The notes: generated by a model not told the origin, from the sequence alone. A stretch of 64,000 bases of DNA from Thalassomonas viridans (GCF_000948985.2 NZ_CP059733.1:4216001-4280000), one strand, 5' to 3'. Positions 7,737 through 17,194 are shown, counted from the first letter of the stretch. Numbers and translations are program-made.

Positions 7737-8564
7737 TTAGTTTATGGCTTCACCATTTTTTACCCGCTCCCTGACTTGCTCGGGTGACAACGGCGGAAAC
7801 TTAATGCCTTTTTTAATCAGTAGCTCTCTAGTTTTTATTGCCCAGCCATAGGCTTCAAATTCCGGATTAAGTAATTTATCCTCAAGGTCACTATATATAT
7901 TCCACGCTAATGTTATTCCACCGCTACTCGCTTTGTGGTGTTCAGCCCCTAATTCAATCAGTTTATAGGCACTTTCATATTTGTTTATAAAAGAGGCATA
8001 TAAAGGTGCATTTCTTTGCCCCAAATCTGTCTTATTTAGATCAGCTCCGGCATCAAGTAACATATTTATTTGAACCCAATTATCATGACCTATAGAACTG
8101 AAAATAGCAGGAAAGCCATCAAGATCTACCGCATTAGCATCACCACCATATTTTAACAACAAGGCCAAGATATCATCATCACCGTCACCGACGACTGTAG
8201 CTACCGGATGACCCCCTTCAGGTGTTGTGAAATTAGGGTCTGCCCCTAGTATCAACGCTAATTCAATAGCCTTAAGGTCTCTCTCCAGCATTAACCAGAA
8301 TAAAGGGGTAATACCTTCATCACCATGGCTATTGAGCTTAAGACCATCATTTATCATAAACTTGGCTTTTTCTTCATCTCCTTGCTTAAGCGTTTTTAAC
8401 AATAATACCATTTCAGGAGTAAAAAATTCTTCTGCTTTCATCTTGTTTCCCATATTGCAACCCGCGATCAATCCCAATGACAAAAAACCGAACACTTTTG
8501 CCAACTTATTACATACTTGTCTAAATTTATTTGAAAAATTGATAGGTTTACTGTCAGTCACCAT
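7737..8564 (-). CDS. Ankyrin-repeat lipoprotein, probable immunity protein (paralogue 1)
   Basis: This is a 275-residue ankyrin protein with a signal and lipobox (GLIAGC near residue 36). Its C-terminal 190 residues are highly similar to the next gene downstream, so the pair arose by tandem duplication. Its ATG at 8564 lies inside the last codons of the lipase gene (11-bp overlap), so the two are translationally coupled. Known type VI and related lipase effectors are commonly followed by periplasmic or lipoprotein immunity factors, and coupling plus lipidation point to that role here. No biochemical claim can be made from the sequence alone. Confidence 0.8.
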   Translation of the reverse strand: MVTDSKPINFSNKFRQVCNKLAKVFGFLSLGLIAGCNMGNKMKAEEFFTPEMVLLLKTLKQGDEEKAKFMINDGLKLNSHGDEGITPLFWLMLERDLKAIELALILGADPNFTTPEGGHPVATVVGDGDDDILALLLKYGGDANAVDLDGFPAIFSSIGHDNWVQINMLLDAGADLNKTDLGQRNAPLYASFINKYESAYKLIELGAEHHKASSGGITLAWNIYSDLEDKLLNPEFEAYGWAIKTRELLIKKGIKFPPLSPEQVRERVKNGEAIN

Positions 8565-10092
8565 GATATTCCTTTATATGGTTATTCAAAGTCGCTTTAT
8601 CTTCTTCTTTTTGTGCTTCAATGCCGATGATCACTTGATCCATACCATGTCGGGTTATCGGATTACCACCGTTCACACTAGGCAATAATTTCACTTCTCC
8701 TACGGCCTGAGGTACATCATCAGTAAAAGATTTTTGTGCAATTATTGCCGCCGCTGCACCTAATGGTCCACCAAAAGCAAAACCTGTAACACCTGCAAGA
8801 CCTGTGACGGCTTTATCACCATGTTTTTGTGCTCCGGTAAGCACTTCCCCTTCCACCGCCTGAGTTATAATAAACTTGCTGATTTCGTTATTGCTTAACC
8901 CACCATAACGTTTAGCTGTAGCCGGATGTAGCCCGGCAGCATTAAAGGTGTACCCCTTGTTACCCGAAACCGAAACCCCGGCAGAAGCTAAGCCCCCTCC
9001 CAGAGAATGCCCTATAATACTAACCTCATTACCCATTGTTTTCTTTGTTATTTTAGCTAAGTCCATTGCTTGGTTATATTGATCCGTTTCCTTACCCACC
9101 ACTTGCTTAAAATTTGTTAACCAGTCTTTTTTGCCAGTAACGCCATTATTGGTGCCACGATAAGTTAACATGATTTCATCACTTATGGTTGATTTAAACA
9201 AAGCAGCCCCAAAACCCGTTTTTTTACTGGTCAATACTGCATTTTCCATCCCTTGGATCTGCTTAGGATCCAGCAACTGTAAACCAACCGGCGCCGGCGG
9301 TAATTCCTTGATAAATTCGCGGTTAAATTCATCCACCCGATAAACATATTGCGCCGCCTCAGCCCGTAAAATATTGTCATTATTAAAAGCCAGACGTTCC
9401 CTGGCCTGGGCTATTTCCTCAGCGCCTTCCGTTCTGGCAATTAATGCCTTTCGCTGCTGGTAACGTGCTTTTCTTTGTGTAGCTGTTAAGGCGGTTTCTT
9501 CCTGCGTCAGGGGTCTGGCTAATAGCTCAGTATTGGCTTGCTCGGTTGATAGCCTGGCAGTTTCACCAGAATTATTTCCATGGATTCCTGGCGGTTCAGT
9601 TGGTTTAGAACTGCTTACTGTTTTCTGTGTAGTTGCGGCCGCCGATTTAGAAGCATCCTCCTGATTTAGCACTAGAGCTGAATTTGTTGCGGTATCTGAT
9701 ATTGATGCTTCACTGCCCCAATGACCGCTATAGGTCATTCTCGGTTCGTCCATCTCAAAAATCAGCAAATCCCGGTTAAGCAGGCTAACCACCAGGTAAT
9801 CTATCGCCTGTGCCTCGTTAAACCGCGACAGGCTATGCGCATCCCCGAGCAGGTAGCACATCAACCGACTGATGATATCCAGCGGGTTTTTCCATTGATG
9901 CAGGGTTGTCAGAAATAGCCGGGCATAATGTTCGCAGGCATAGCATTGCATCATCGGCAGCCCCAGCAATGGGTCATCGGGTTTGTCTATGGGTTTACAA
10001 ACCAGGTACTGATAGCCAAAGTTGCAAAACAGGTAGTGTCCTTTGCAAAAGTGCCCGCTGCGGCCAACACCAGGATACTTAAACAAGTCCAT
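8554..10092 (-). CDS. Class 3 lipase-domain protein, probable antibacterial effector
   Basis: This 512-residue protein has three visible parts. Residues 1-120 are a Cys/His-rich N-terminal domain (CYACEHYARLF) of unknown type. Residues 120-260 are a Ser/Thr/Gln-rich and then charged coiled linker. Residues 270-512 are an alpha/beta-hydrolase lipase domain with LTYRGTNN and the nucleophile elbow IIGHSLGGGLA. The glycine-rich, hydrophobic stretch near the end (GVTGFAFGGPLGAAAAII) could insert into membranes. There is no Sec signal. Coupling to two ankyrin lipoproteins suggests a secreted phospholipase effector with immunity. No VgrG, PAAR or Hcp gene is in the window, so the delivery route is unknown. 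Confidence 0.72.
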   Translation of the reverse strand: MDLFKYPGVGRSGHFCKGHYLFCNFGYQYLVCKPIDKPDDPLLGLPMMQCYACEHYARLFLTTLHQWKNPLDIISRLMCYLLGDAHSLSRFNEAQAIDYLVVSLLNRDLLIFEMDEPRMTYSGHWGSEASISDTATNSALVLNQEDASKSAAATTQKTVSSSKPTEPPGIHGNNSGETARLSTEQANTELLARPLTQEETALTATQRKARYQQRKALIARTEGAEEIAQARERLAFNNDNILRAEAAQYVYRVDEFNREFIKELPPAPVGLQLLDPKQIQGMENAVLTSKKTGFGAALFKSTISDEIMLTYRGTNNGVTGKKDWLTNFKQVVGKETDQYNQAMDLAKITKKTMGNEVSIIGHSLGGGLASAGVSVSGNKGYTFNAAGLHPATAKRYGGLSNNEISKFIITQAVEGEVLTGAQKHGDKAVTGLAGVTGFAFGGPLGAAAAIIAQKSFTDDVPQAVGEVKLLPSVNGGNPITRHGMDQVIIGIEAQKEEDKATLNNHIKEYHGD

Positions 10093-10400
10093 TTAATCTC
10101 ATCCCTTCTTTCATCCTTGAACACAGGTATTCATTTCACTTAATCTGCACCACTTTTAAGACAATGCACGAAATCCCATCCGGGCTAGAGGTAAATTCGG
10201 GCCATACACCTGTTTCGGCCCTTGTCGGTAACTGTTTAATATTAGCAAACAGCGTAATAGTTACAAAAATGATAACAAAAGTACTTAATCTTACTCTTGC
10301 TCTTGTAATGCAAAAAACGGGAAGCGGGCCATCCGGATGCACAGGCAACCGGACGGCCACGAATAAACGGCTGTTTTTCCGGCGAAGGAAATTCAGCAGC
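10093..10400. other. Intergenic stretch with no supported gene
   Basis: These 308 bp separate the amylase 3' end from the lipase operon start (both genes on the minus strand) and should hold the lipase promoter. An inverted repeat (GGCC-at-CCGG ... CCGG-ac-GGCC, about 10328-10359) could end amylase-side transcripts. Frames on both strands here lack family similarity or a ribosome-binding site. Confidence 0.4.
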
Positions 10401-11849
10401 TTATTCTTTTAACCACATCCTTGCCTGACGGGCAGGTAAATAGAACTTATGCCAGGTGGATGAAATATTTTGCACGTCGGTGCCGCCTATGGTATCCCGG
10501 TAATTAACGTGCCACCACAGGTTATGCTTGTTTGTATCTACCCAGACATCCTGGCCGTCGCCGCATTTGTTGATGCCGACTATACCCACTTCTTCCCGCT
10601 GGAAAAGTAAAATACAGTCGTTATAACTCATCACCCGCATGCTGCGTCCCTGGGCGGCATTATGAAACTTGAGCATGCCCTTGATATCGGCACGTTTGTA
10701 CAAGTCCTGCCAGCGGTTGCCGTCGTTACTTTCGTTATGATCGGAATAGATCAACGGAGAGCCGCCGTCACGCCCCAGAATATAGGCATTGGCCAGGTAT
10801 TCATCGGTGGGATCCATGATTTGGTAACGGAAACCATCATTGGTAGGTATGTCGTGGGTAATAGAAAAAGTAATTGCCCTGCTGCCATCCAGTGCCTGGC
10901 CGTATGCCCCGGGATCTACCAGTTTGTTCATGGAGCCACCGAAACCTAAAGCGCTGCGCAGGCTGGCAAACAGGGGAAAGTCATAGGCACCGTGGTCGGT
11001 ACTACTCAGATAAGGCGCCAGGAAATTATCGTAACTGCCGTCTCCCGCGCCACCCGAGGTAATGATCTCACCAAAAACGTGCATCCCGTTGCGTATCGAG
11101 GCATTAAACACCTGGTTGATATGGTAGCTGCTCATGTGTTTGGCGGCATCCACCCTAAACCCCTTCACTCCCAAATCCTTAAGGGCCTGCAGGTAGGCCT
11201 GCTGCTGGCTCACCACCCAGTTATTGGGGTCCAGGTCCGGCAAACCGGTATCGCCGTTGCCGCCGCATAAACGCCAATACTGCACATGGCCCGGATCGCC
11301 CCAGTCGGTAATACAACCCGCCGGATGAAAATCTCCCGCTCCCAACATATTTTCACTGAGATCGCCAAAGAGTTTGATGGAGTTATAATAACTACTGTCG
11401 GCAGCATAGGTGCTTAATACCGCCGAGCCCGGGTAATTGAGATCTGAACGTTTGTAGGACTCATTGGCCATATGGTTAAGTACAATATCGGCATAGGTTT
11501 CCACCCCGTGGCTGTTAAGGGCTGCAATCATCTCCTTAAAGTCTGTAGCATCCCCCAAGGGGCTATGAATCACCCTTAAGTCCTGCGGCTGGTAACGCGC
11601 CCACCATTCATTGCCTTCCGACTTGTAGGCAGGTGAAACCAATACCTTTTTATAACCTAAACTGGCGATTTCAGCAGCCTTGCCTTTAACCTCGTCATAA
11701 CTCCAGTTAAAGGCATGTAATATCGCGTCGGCCGAGGCGGTGGATGTCGTCAGTAAACCCGCCAGCATAAGACCTGCCCGGCAAACGAGGCGGGATTTTC
11801 CGGGAGCAAGTGGCAGTTTGTCCGATTTCAGCTTGTTGTTTCTTTTCAT
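10401..11849 (-). CDS. Secreted alpha-amylase, glycoside hydrolase family 13
   Basis: This 482-residue GH13 enzyme hydrolyses internal alpha-1,4 bonds of starch or glycogen. The N-terminus has a basic stretch then a hydrophobic core ending in TTSTASADA, a Sec signal peptide, so the enzyme is exported. GH13 landmarks are visible in order: ADIVLNHM (region I), GFRVDAAKHM with the nucleophile Asp (II), FGEIIT with the acid Glu (III) and FSITHDIPTND with the third acid (IV). The size and a C-terminal beta domain (from about residue 400) fit small bacterial amylases of Aeromonas/Vibrio type. It is monocistronic. Confidence 0.92.
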   Translation of the reverse strand: MKRNNKLKSDKLPLAPGKSRLVCRAGLMLAGLLTTSTASADAILHAFNWSYDEVKGKAAEIASLGYKKVLVSPAYKSEGNEWWARYQPQDLRVIHSPLGDATDFKEMIAALNSHGVETYADIVLNHMANESYKRSDLNYPGSAVLSTYAADSSYYNSIKLFGDLSENMLGAGDFHPAGCITDWGDPGHVQYWRLCGGNGDTGLPDLDPNNWVVSQQQAYLQALKDLGVKGFRVDAAKHMSSYHINQVFNASIRNGMHVFGEIITSGGAGDGSYDNFLAPYLSSTDHGAYDFPLFASLRSALGFGGSMNKLVDPGAYGQALDGSRAITFSITHDIPTNDGFRYQIMDPTDEYLANAYILGRDGGSPLIYSDHNESNDGNRWQDLYKRADIKGMLKFHNAAQGRSMRVMSYNDCILLFQREEVGIVGINKCGDGQDVWVDTNKHNLWWHVNYRDTIGGTDVQNISSTWHKFYLPARQARMWLKE

Positions 11850-12063
11850 ATTTAATTCTCTTATTATTTTTTTAAGACATGTTTTATTGGTCAGCCCCGG
11901 CGTTTTTTTATACAGCCGAGCCTAAAAATGAGCCTAAAACAGACAGTTTTTAATAGATAGCGGGTTGCATACGTATTCATCTTGCCCGGAAAAACTTTAG
12001 CGACTCAGGCAAAAAGATATCGTAGTTAAGGCTCTTCAGCGGCGGACAGGAAATAGCGGCAAT

Positions 12064-12090
12064 AAAAAACCGCGGTTAAGCGGTTTTTTA
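12064..12090 (-). terminator. Intrinsic terminator of the RDD gene
   Basis: AAAAAACCGC and GCGGTTTTTT form a 10-bp stem with a 6-nt loop directly after the RDD stop codon; read leftwards it ends in a U-run. Confidence 0.75.
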
Positions 12091-12094
12091 AAAA

Positions 12095-13288
12095 TTATTT
12101 TTGCTTCATCTGCTGTTTATGAACATCGATCACCACAGTGGCAGAAATTTTATCGTGGATGGCCTGGCGGTTGGCATCCCAGAATATTTGCAAAAAGCCC
12201 AATAGGCCTGTGGCTATGCCGGCGCCATAACCACCGTAGCGGCCAAAGCTGTCCCACAACGATAAAGGGGTACCGTCAAGTTGCAGCACCTTTAACCCGA
12301 ACAGCTTTTTCCCCGGGGTTTGTCCGCCCCACATGGCGGTAAAGTAGGTGAAATATAACGCCGCCCAGCCGAAGCCAAGCCCGAGATCTTCGATAATACC
12401 TTCAAGCAGCTTGAGCAGGGAATAAACCATTTTACTTTCTTTATTCTCTGGATTCTCTTTAGCCGGTTTTGCTGATTCGGCTGACTCAATCATTTCTTGC
12501 GCTGCAACCGGGTTATCATTCCCCCTGCTGGGTGTTAATTTTTTGCCTGACAGATCCTCTATATAAGGTGCAAGCAGGCGTTGCTGCAGCTGTTGCTGCT
12601 CACTGTCACTTAACCCTGTCTCCGCCGCCAGACTGGACAGCCCCGCGATCAGCAGCTTATCTCCCAGTGCTAATGCCTGCAGCGCTTCTACCGTACCGGT
12701 TAACTCTTTTTCCCAGCAGGTGACTGTTTTACACTCACTTAAGGCAACATTTGTGGTAGCGGCAATCATGATCGCCGAAACCGGTAAAGAGTGCTCCTCG
12801 GGAACCGACAAACCGGCAATATCCACCAGGGCTTTACTTTGCTCGTTGAGGCGGCTGTTTACCCTGTCATTAATTTCTTTGGTTTTGTCATCCTCAAAAT
12901 GATCAATCGCCTTAGGTATGGTATCGAGCAATACAATAAAGATAATAAAAATACCGAACATACGCGCCAACCACCGGGTTTTACGCCATTTTAGCTGCTC
13001 GCCGGCCTGCTCCTTGTTTTTACGGCCTAAGCGGTACAGCATCACAGAAATCACCAGCGCCAGTATTTCCCCCGGCATCACGCTTAATAGGCCCACCAGC
13101 AGCACATCCAGGGTTATGGCCAGCAAACGTTTGACCGGTCCCGCCAGCGGCAGCCCGAACAGGGAGTGGTCCATTTTAAAGGCAAAAGGTGTCAGGATTT
13201 GCCGGGTTTCGCTCTCCGTCAGGGTATGGGTGTCGGTCACCAGCCGGTTTTCGACTCCGGCGGTTTGTTGCTCTTGTTCTCGTTTCAT
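12095..13288 (-). CDS. RDD-family membrane protein with a large internal insertion
   Basis: This is an inner-membrane protein of about 397 residues. The RDD domain is split: the first transmembrane pair (VKRLLAITLDVLLVGLLSVM and following) lies near residues 50-90, the rest (GGQTPGKKLFGLKVLQLDG, then WDSFGRYGGYG) near 310-390. Between them is a charged segment of about 200 residues with a further hydrophobic helix and many acidic residues. I placed the start at the ATG at 13288, because the longer frame would need a TTG at 13324 without a ribosome-binding site. RDD proteins are usually small; some are sodium/proton-linked transporters. It follows the VWA gene on the same strand, 84 bp away, and may be cotranscribed. 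Confidence 0.75.
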   Translation of the reverse strand: MKREQEQQTAGVENRLVTDTHTLTESETRQILTPFAFKMDHSLFGLPLAGPVKRLLAITLDVLLVGLLSVMPGEILALVISVMLYRLGRKNKEQAGEQLKWRKTRWLARMFGIFIIFIVLLDTIPKAIDHFEDDKTKEINDRVNSRLNEQSKALVDIAGLSVPEEHSLPVSAIMIAATTNVALSECKTVTCWEKELTGTVEALQALALGDKLLIAGLSSLAAETGLSDSEQQQLQQRLLAPYIEDLSGKKLTPSRGNDNPVAAQEMIESAESAKPAKENPENKESKMVYSLLKLLEGIIEDLGLGFGWAALYFTYFTAMWGGQTPGKKLFGLKVLQLDGTPLSLWDSFGRYGGYGAGIATGLLGFLQIFWDANRQAIHDKISATVVIDVHKQQMKQK

Positions 13289-13372
13289 GTACGAACTTCT
13301 GTTTTTATCAGGCCATATCAGCAAAACAGGGGCTTTGCGGACAGCCCCTTACGATGCAGCAGCCATTTTATT

Positions 13373-14545
13373 TTAAAGCAGTTCCTTGATCCCTTCGGTC
13401 AGGCCTTCCAGGGTCAGGGGAAACATTTTATTTTTGATAATATCCTGCATGATCTGAATTGAAGCATGATAGGGCCAATGCTCCTGCGGTTGAGGGTTTA
13501 ACCAGATATAATGGTCAAAATGCTCCAATATCCGCTGCATCCAGACACTGCCGGCTTCCTGGTTCCAGTGTTCGACACTGCCCCCGGGATAGGTGATCTC
13601 ATAAGGCCCCATAGTGGCGTCACCGACAAAAATCACCTTGTAATCCCGGCTATAGGTATGCAACAGCTGGTGCAGATCCATGCCTTCGTTATAACGCCGG
13701 GCATTGTCTTTCCATACCTGCTCGTAGACACAGTTATGGAAATAGAAAAATTCCAGGTGCTTAAACTCGGTATGTACCGCAGAAAACAACTGTTCACATA
13801 CTTTGATATGATCGTCCATGGAGCCGCCGACATCGAAAAACATCAGCACCTTAACCGCATTATGGCGCTCGGGCTTCATTTTAATATCCAGGTAACCGGC
13901 GTTTCTGGCGGTTGCGGCAATAGTGTCGTCCAGGGCGAGTTCTTCCGAGGCGCCGGTACGGGCAAACTGGCGCAGCTTACGCAGCGCAACCTTAATATTA
14001 CGGGTGCCGATTTCCACCTGGTTATCCAGGTTGCGGAACTGGCGTTTGTCCCAGACTTTAACCGCCCGGCGGTGACGGGAGCCGTCCTGTCCTATCCTGA
14101 CCCCTTCGGGGTTATAACCGTAAGCGCCAAAAGGCGAAGTACCGCCGGTGCCTATCCACTTGTTGCCTCCCTGATGGCGTTTCTCCTGCTCTTTAAGGCG
14201 CTCCGCCAGGGTTTCCATGATTTTATCCAGGCCGCCGAGGGCCTCAATTTTCGCCTTTTCTTCTTCGCTGAGCTGCTTTTCAAACTGCTTTCTGAGCCAG
14301 TCTTCCGGCACGCCGCTCAAATCCAGCTCCAGCGAGGAAACTCCTTTAAAGTAATCGGCAAAAGCCCGGTCAAATTTGTCAAAATAACTTTCGTCTTTGA
14401 CCAAAATGATGCGGCTGAGCAGGTAAAAGGCCTCCATATCGGCAAACACCACCTGCTGCTCCAACGCGCGGATCAAATCCAGCAACTCCCGGATAGTACA
14501 AGGCACCTTGTAGTCCCGTACCTTGCAAAAAAAGTCAATCAGCAC
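13373..14545 (-). CDS. VWA-domain (CoxE-like) protein partnered with a MoxR ATPase
   Basis: This 390-residue cytoplasmic protein has a C-terminal von Willebrand factor A domain whose metal-site motif appears as FFDVGGSMDDH (D-x-G-x-S), with a later GDATMGPYEI strand. The N-terminal half is helical and charged. It lies 50 bp after a MoxR-type AAA ATPase gene, the standard MoxR-VWA pairing. Such pairs act as chaperones that insert metals or assemble and remodel protein complexes. The client is not evident from the neighbours. A long frame on the opposite strand at 13511-14584 is a shadow. Confidence 0.85.
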   Translation of the reverse strand: MLIDFFCKVRDYKVPCTIRELLDLIRALEQQVVFADMEAFYLLSRIILVKDESYFDKFDRAFADYFKGVSSLELDLSGVPEDWLRKQFEKQLSEEEKAKIEALGGLDKIMETLAERLKEQEKRHQGGNKWIGTGGTSPFGAYGYNPEGVRIGQDGSRHRRAVKVWDKRQFRNLDNQVEIGTRNIKVALRKLRQFARTGASEELALDDTIAATARNAGYLDIKMKPERHNAVKVLMFFDVGGSMDDHIKVCEQLFSAVHTEFKHLEFFYFHNCVYEQVWKDNARRYNEGMDLHQLLHTYSRDYKVIFVGDATMGPYEITYPGGSVEHWNQEAGSVWMQRILEHFDHYIWLNPQPQEHWPYHASIQIMQDIIKNKMFPLTLEGLTEGIKELL

Positions 14546-14595
14546 TTTTTATCCTCCATAGAGAGTAACCGCTTGCTTGTGTAAACCGCCGGCAT

Positions 14596-15441
14596 TTAGC
14601 GACCGGCGCGCTGTAAAAAGGCAAGCTTTTCGAATAAGTGCACATCTTGCTCATTTTTCAGCAAAGCGCCGTGCAGCGGCGGGATCACTTTCTTCGTCCG
14701 GCTTTCCTGCAGCACCTGCGGCTCTATATCTTCCGCCAGCAGCAGTTTTAACCAGTCGATCAGCTCAGACGTCGACGGCTTTTTCTTTAATCCCGGGATT
14801 TCCCGTAAATCGAAAAACAACGCCAGGGCTTCATCAAGCAATTTTTGTTTGATTTGCGGAAAGTGCACATCAACTATCTGCTTCATTTCATCGGCATCGG
14901 GGAACTGGATATAGTGGAAGAAACAGCGGCGCAGGAAGGCATCCGGCAGCTCTTTTTCATTGTTGGAGGTGATAATAATCACTGGCCTTTGTTTGGCCAC
15001 CACCTTTTCCTGGGTCTCGTAAACAAAGAACTCCATTTTATCCAGTTCCAGCAGGAGATCATTGGGGAATTCGATATCCGCCTTGTCAATCTCATCAATC
15101 AGCAGTACCGGACGCTTGTCGGCGGTAAAGGCATGCCATAGCTTGCCTTTGACTATGTAATTGCCGATATCTTTGACTTTTTCATCGCCGAGCTGGCTGT
15201 CGCGCAACCTGGATACGGCATCGTATTCATACAGTCCCTGCTGGGCTTTAGTGGTTGATTTGATATGCCAGGGAATTAATTGGGTGTCTAAACTGCTGGC
15301 CAGTTCCTGTGCCAGCAGAGTTTTTCCCGTGCCCGGCTCCCCTTTGATTAATAACGGCCGCTCCAGGGCGATTGCCGCATTTACCGCAAGTTGTAGGTCT
15401 TTTGAGGCAATATAGTCGGTTGTACCATTAAATGAAGTCAT
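14596..15441 (-). CDS. MoxR-family AAA+ ATPase
   Basis: This 281-residue ATPase has a Walker A motif GEPGTGKT (residues 36-43), Walker B LLIDEIDKAD (about 107-116), sensor-1 region IIITSNNEKELPDAFLRRC and an arginine-finger-like RRC segment, as in the CbbQ/NorQ/MoxR group. It would power remodelling by the VWA protein encoded just downstream. The ATG at 15441 matches the usual N-terminus (short lead, then the ATPase core). The 137-bp spacer to the divergent cysK gene holds both promoters. Confidence 0.9.
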   Translation of the reverse strand: MTSFNGTTDYIASKDLQLAVNAAIALERPLLIKGEPGTGKTLLAQELASSLDTQLIPWHIKSTTKAQQGLYEYDAVSRLRDSQLGDEKVKDIGNYIVKGKLWHAFTADKRPVLLIDEIDKADIEFPNDLLLELDKMEFFVYETQEKVVAKQRPVIIITSNNEKELPDAFLRRCFFHYIQFPDADEMKQIVDVHFPQIKQKLLDEALALFFDLREIPGLKKKPSTSELIDWLKLLLAEDIEPQVLQESRTKKVIPPLHGALLKNEQDVHLFEKLAFLQRAGR

Positions 15442-15578
15442 TAATATTCCAATTGATCTGTACTATAACAATCTTTAGTTATTCCATTTTCGTATATAAG
15501 ATATAACTAAATGTCACTTCTTTTTCTGCTATAAATGGCTAATCTTAACGGGTAAATAAAAATAATCCACAGGATTTA

Positions 15579-16550
15579 ATGATGTCAGCTATATTCACAG
15601 ATAATTCTACCTCTATAGGTAACACCCCCCTGGTTAAACTGAACCGGGTAACAGGCGGCAACGTATACGCCAAAGTTGAAGCAAGAAACCCGAGCTTCAG
15701 CGTTAAGTGCCGTATCGGCGCCAGCATGATATGGGACGCGGAAGAAAAAGGTTTACTTGGTCCGGACAAAGAGATCATTGAACCTACCAGTGGTAACACC
15801 GGCATCGCTTTAGCCTTTGTTGCTGCTGCCCGCGGCTATGCCATTACCCTGACCATGCCTAATACCATGAGCCTGGAGCGCCGCAAACTGCTTACCGCCC
15901 TGGGTGCTAAAATTGAGTTAACCGAAGGCGCCAAAGGCATGAAAGGCGCCATTGAAAAGGCACAGGAAATCAAAGATTCGAACCCGGACAAATATGTGTT
16001 GCTGGGCCAGTTTGAAAACCCTGCCAACCCTAAAATCCATGAAGAAACCACAGGTCCGGAAATCTGGAAAGATACCGACGGCCAAGTTGATATCTTCGTG
16101 GCAGGTGTCGGTACCGGCGGTACCATTACCGGTGTCAGCCGTTATATTAAACTGACTCAAGGCAAGAAAATTATTTCTGTTGCCGTTGAGCCCACCGATT
16201 CTCCTGTGATCAGCCAGACCCTGGCAGGCCAGGAAGTGAAGCCGGGTCCTCATAAAATCCAGGGCATAGGCGCCGGATTTATCCCGGGCAACCTGGATCT
16301 GGAAATGGTCGATCAGGTTGAACAGGTAAGCAACGAAGATGCGATGGAAATGGCTCACCGCCTGATGAAGGAAGAAGGCATCCTGGCCGGTATTTCTTCC
16401 GGCGCCGCCGTTGTTGCCGCCAAACGCCTGGCCGAACTGCCGGAAAATGCCGACAAAAACATTGTCGTGATTTTACCCAGCTCTGCTGAACGTTACCTGT
16501 CCAGCCCGTTATTTAGCGACAGCTTCAGCGATAAAGAACTGGTACAGTAA
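15579..16550 (+). CDS. cysK: Cysteine synthase A (O-acetylserine sulfhydrylase)
   Basis: This 323-residue fold-type II PLP enzyme makes L-cysteine from O-acetyl-L-serine and sulfide. Near the N-terminus are [12 protein letters not shown] and the lysine that binds PLP in [11 protein letters not shown]. The substrate loop is [10 protein letters not shown] and the phosphate-binding loop [20 protein letters not shown] is the late active-site segment. Two adjacent ATGs (15579, 15582) follow an AGGA site; either could start the protein. The gene is monocistronic, ends at a strong terminator, and is divergent from the moxR gene. Confidence 0.95.
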   Translation: MMSAIFTDNSTSIGNTPLVKLNRVTGGNVYAKVEARNPSFSVKCRIGASMIWDAEEKGLLGPDKEIIEPTSGNTGIALAFVAAARGYAITLTMPNTMSLERRKLLTALGAKIELTEGAKGMKGAIEKAQEIKDSNPDKYVLLGQFENPANPKIHEETTGPEIWKDTDGQVDIFVAGVGTGGTITGVSRYIKLTQGKKIISVAVEPTDSPVISQTLAGQEVKPGPHKIQGIGAGFIPGNLDLEMVDQVEQVSNEDAMEMAHRLMKEEGILAGISSGAAVVAAKRLAELPENADKNIVVILPSSAERYLSSPLFSDSFSDKELVQ

Positions 16551-16580
16551 TCCGTTTGCTCTTATCGCAAAAATATCATT

Positions 16581-16604
16581 AAAAGGCGCTTTATGCGCCT
16601 TTTT
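16581..16604 (+). terminator. Intrinsic terminator of cysK
   Basis: AAAAGGCGC and GCGCCTTTT form a 9-bp stem with a 5-nt loop followed by a T-run, 30 bp after the cysK stop. Confidence 0.8.
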
Positions 16605-16765
16605 GATTTTATGGCAAACCCTGCTTTTTTAAGTGGGGTTTTCTTTTTTGAGCAGCAAAGGGCTACGCTCATGATTTTTGATTTCGTATATAAAACATGG
16701 TAATTACGGCTGAAGTTGCGCTATGATGGAGCGAAGATCCCGGCACATTGTTTATTAAACAGGTT

Positions 16766-17194
16766 ATGAAGTATCTTAATTATCTAGTTTTAGGTGTTCT
16801 CTTTTTGCTCAGCGGTTGTACCGAAAGCGAAGACGTTATCCAGATAGAACATCCCGAAAAAGTCGCGGTCGCTTTTTTTGAAGCCCTATATAACGAAAAA
16901 AATATCGAAAAAGCTGCCTCCGCCTGCAGCCCGGCCCTGTCGCGCATTATCCGCCATTACCGCTCCCCCCAGGCGGTGGCCCGGCATATCTTTAACATGT
17001 CTTATGACCAGGTTGAAATCAAACCCGACGACAGCGGCGTCAAGGTCAGGGAGCAATTTAAAAACAAGGCTGTGATCACCATCTACTTTGACGGCTACTA
17101 CCAGGAGAACCGTTTCAAGGATGTCAAACGCCTGTCCCTGATCCAGCAGGATAATAAATGGCTGATAGATAAAATCCTTAAAGATCCCTTCTAA
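16766..17194 (+). CDS. Small lipoprotein, DUF4878/NTF2-like
   Basis: This 142-residue protein begins MKYLNYLVLGVLFLLSGC, a signal with lipobox LSGC, so it is probably a membrane-anchored lipoprotein. The rest has the pattern of NTF2-like (DUF4878-type) domains: PEKVAVAFFEALYNEKNIEKA, several beta strands, then an end strand DNKWLIDKILKDPF. The ATG at 16766 gives a clean signal peptide; a TTG at 16748 would add six residues. Its role is unknown. A chemoreceptor gene follows after a 228-bp gap. Confidence 0.6.
   Translation: MKYLNYLVLGVLFLLSGCTESEDVIQIEHPEKVAVAFFEALYNEKNIEKAASACSPALSRIIRHYRSPQAVARHIFNMSYDQVEIKPDDSGVKVREQFKNKAVITIYFDGYYQENRFKDVKRLSLIQQDNKWLIDKILKDPF

Noticed and set aside
8554..10092. 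Full type VI secretion locus
   Set aside because: No VgrG, PAAR, Hcp, TssB/C or adaptor gene is present; only the effector-like gene and ankyrin genes can be supported.
13511..14584. Long plus-strand frame of 357 codons across the VWA gene
   Set aside because: It is antisense to a clear VWA/MoxR partner gene, lacks a ribosome-binding site and matches no family; the codon pattern belongs to the other strand.
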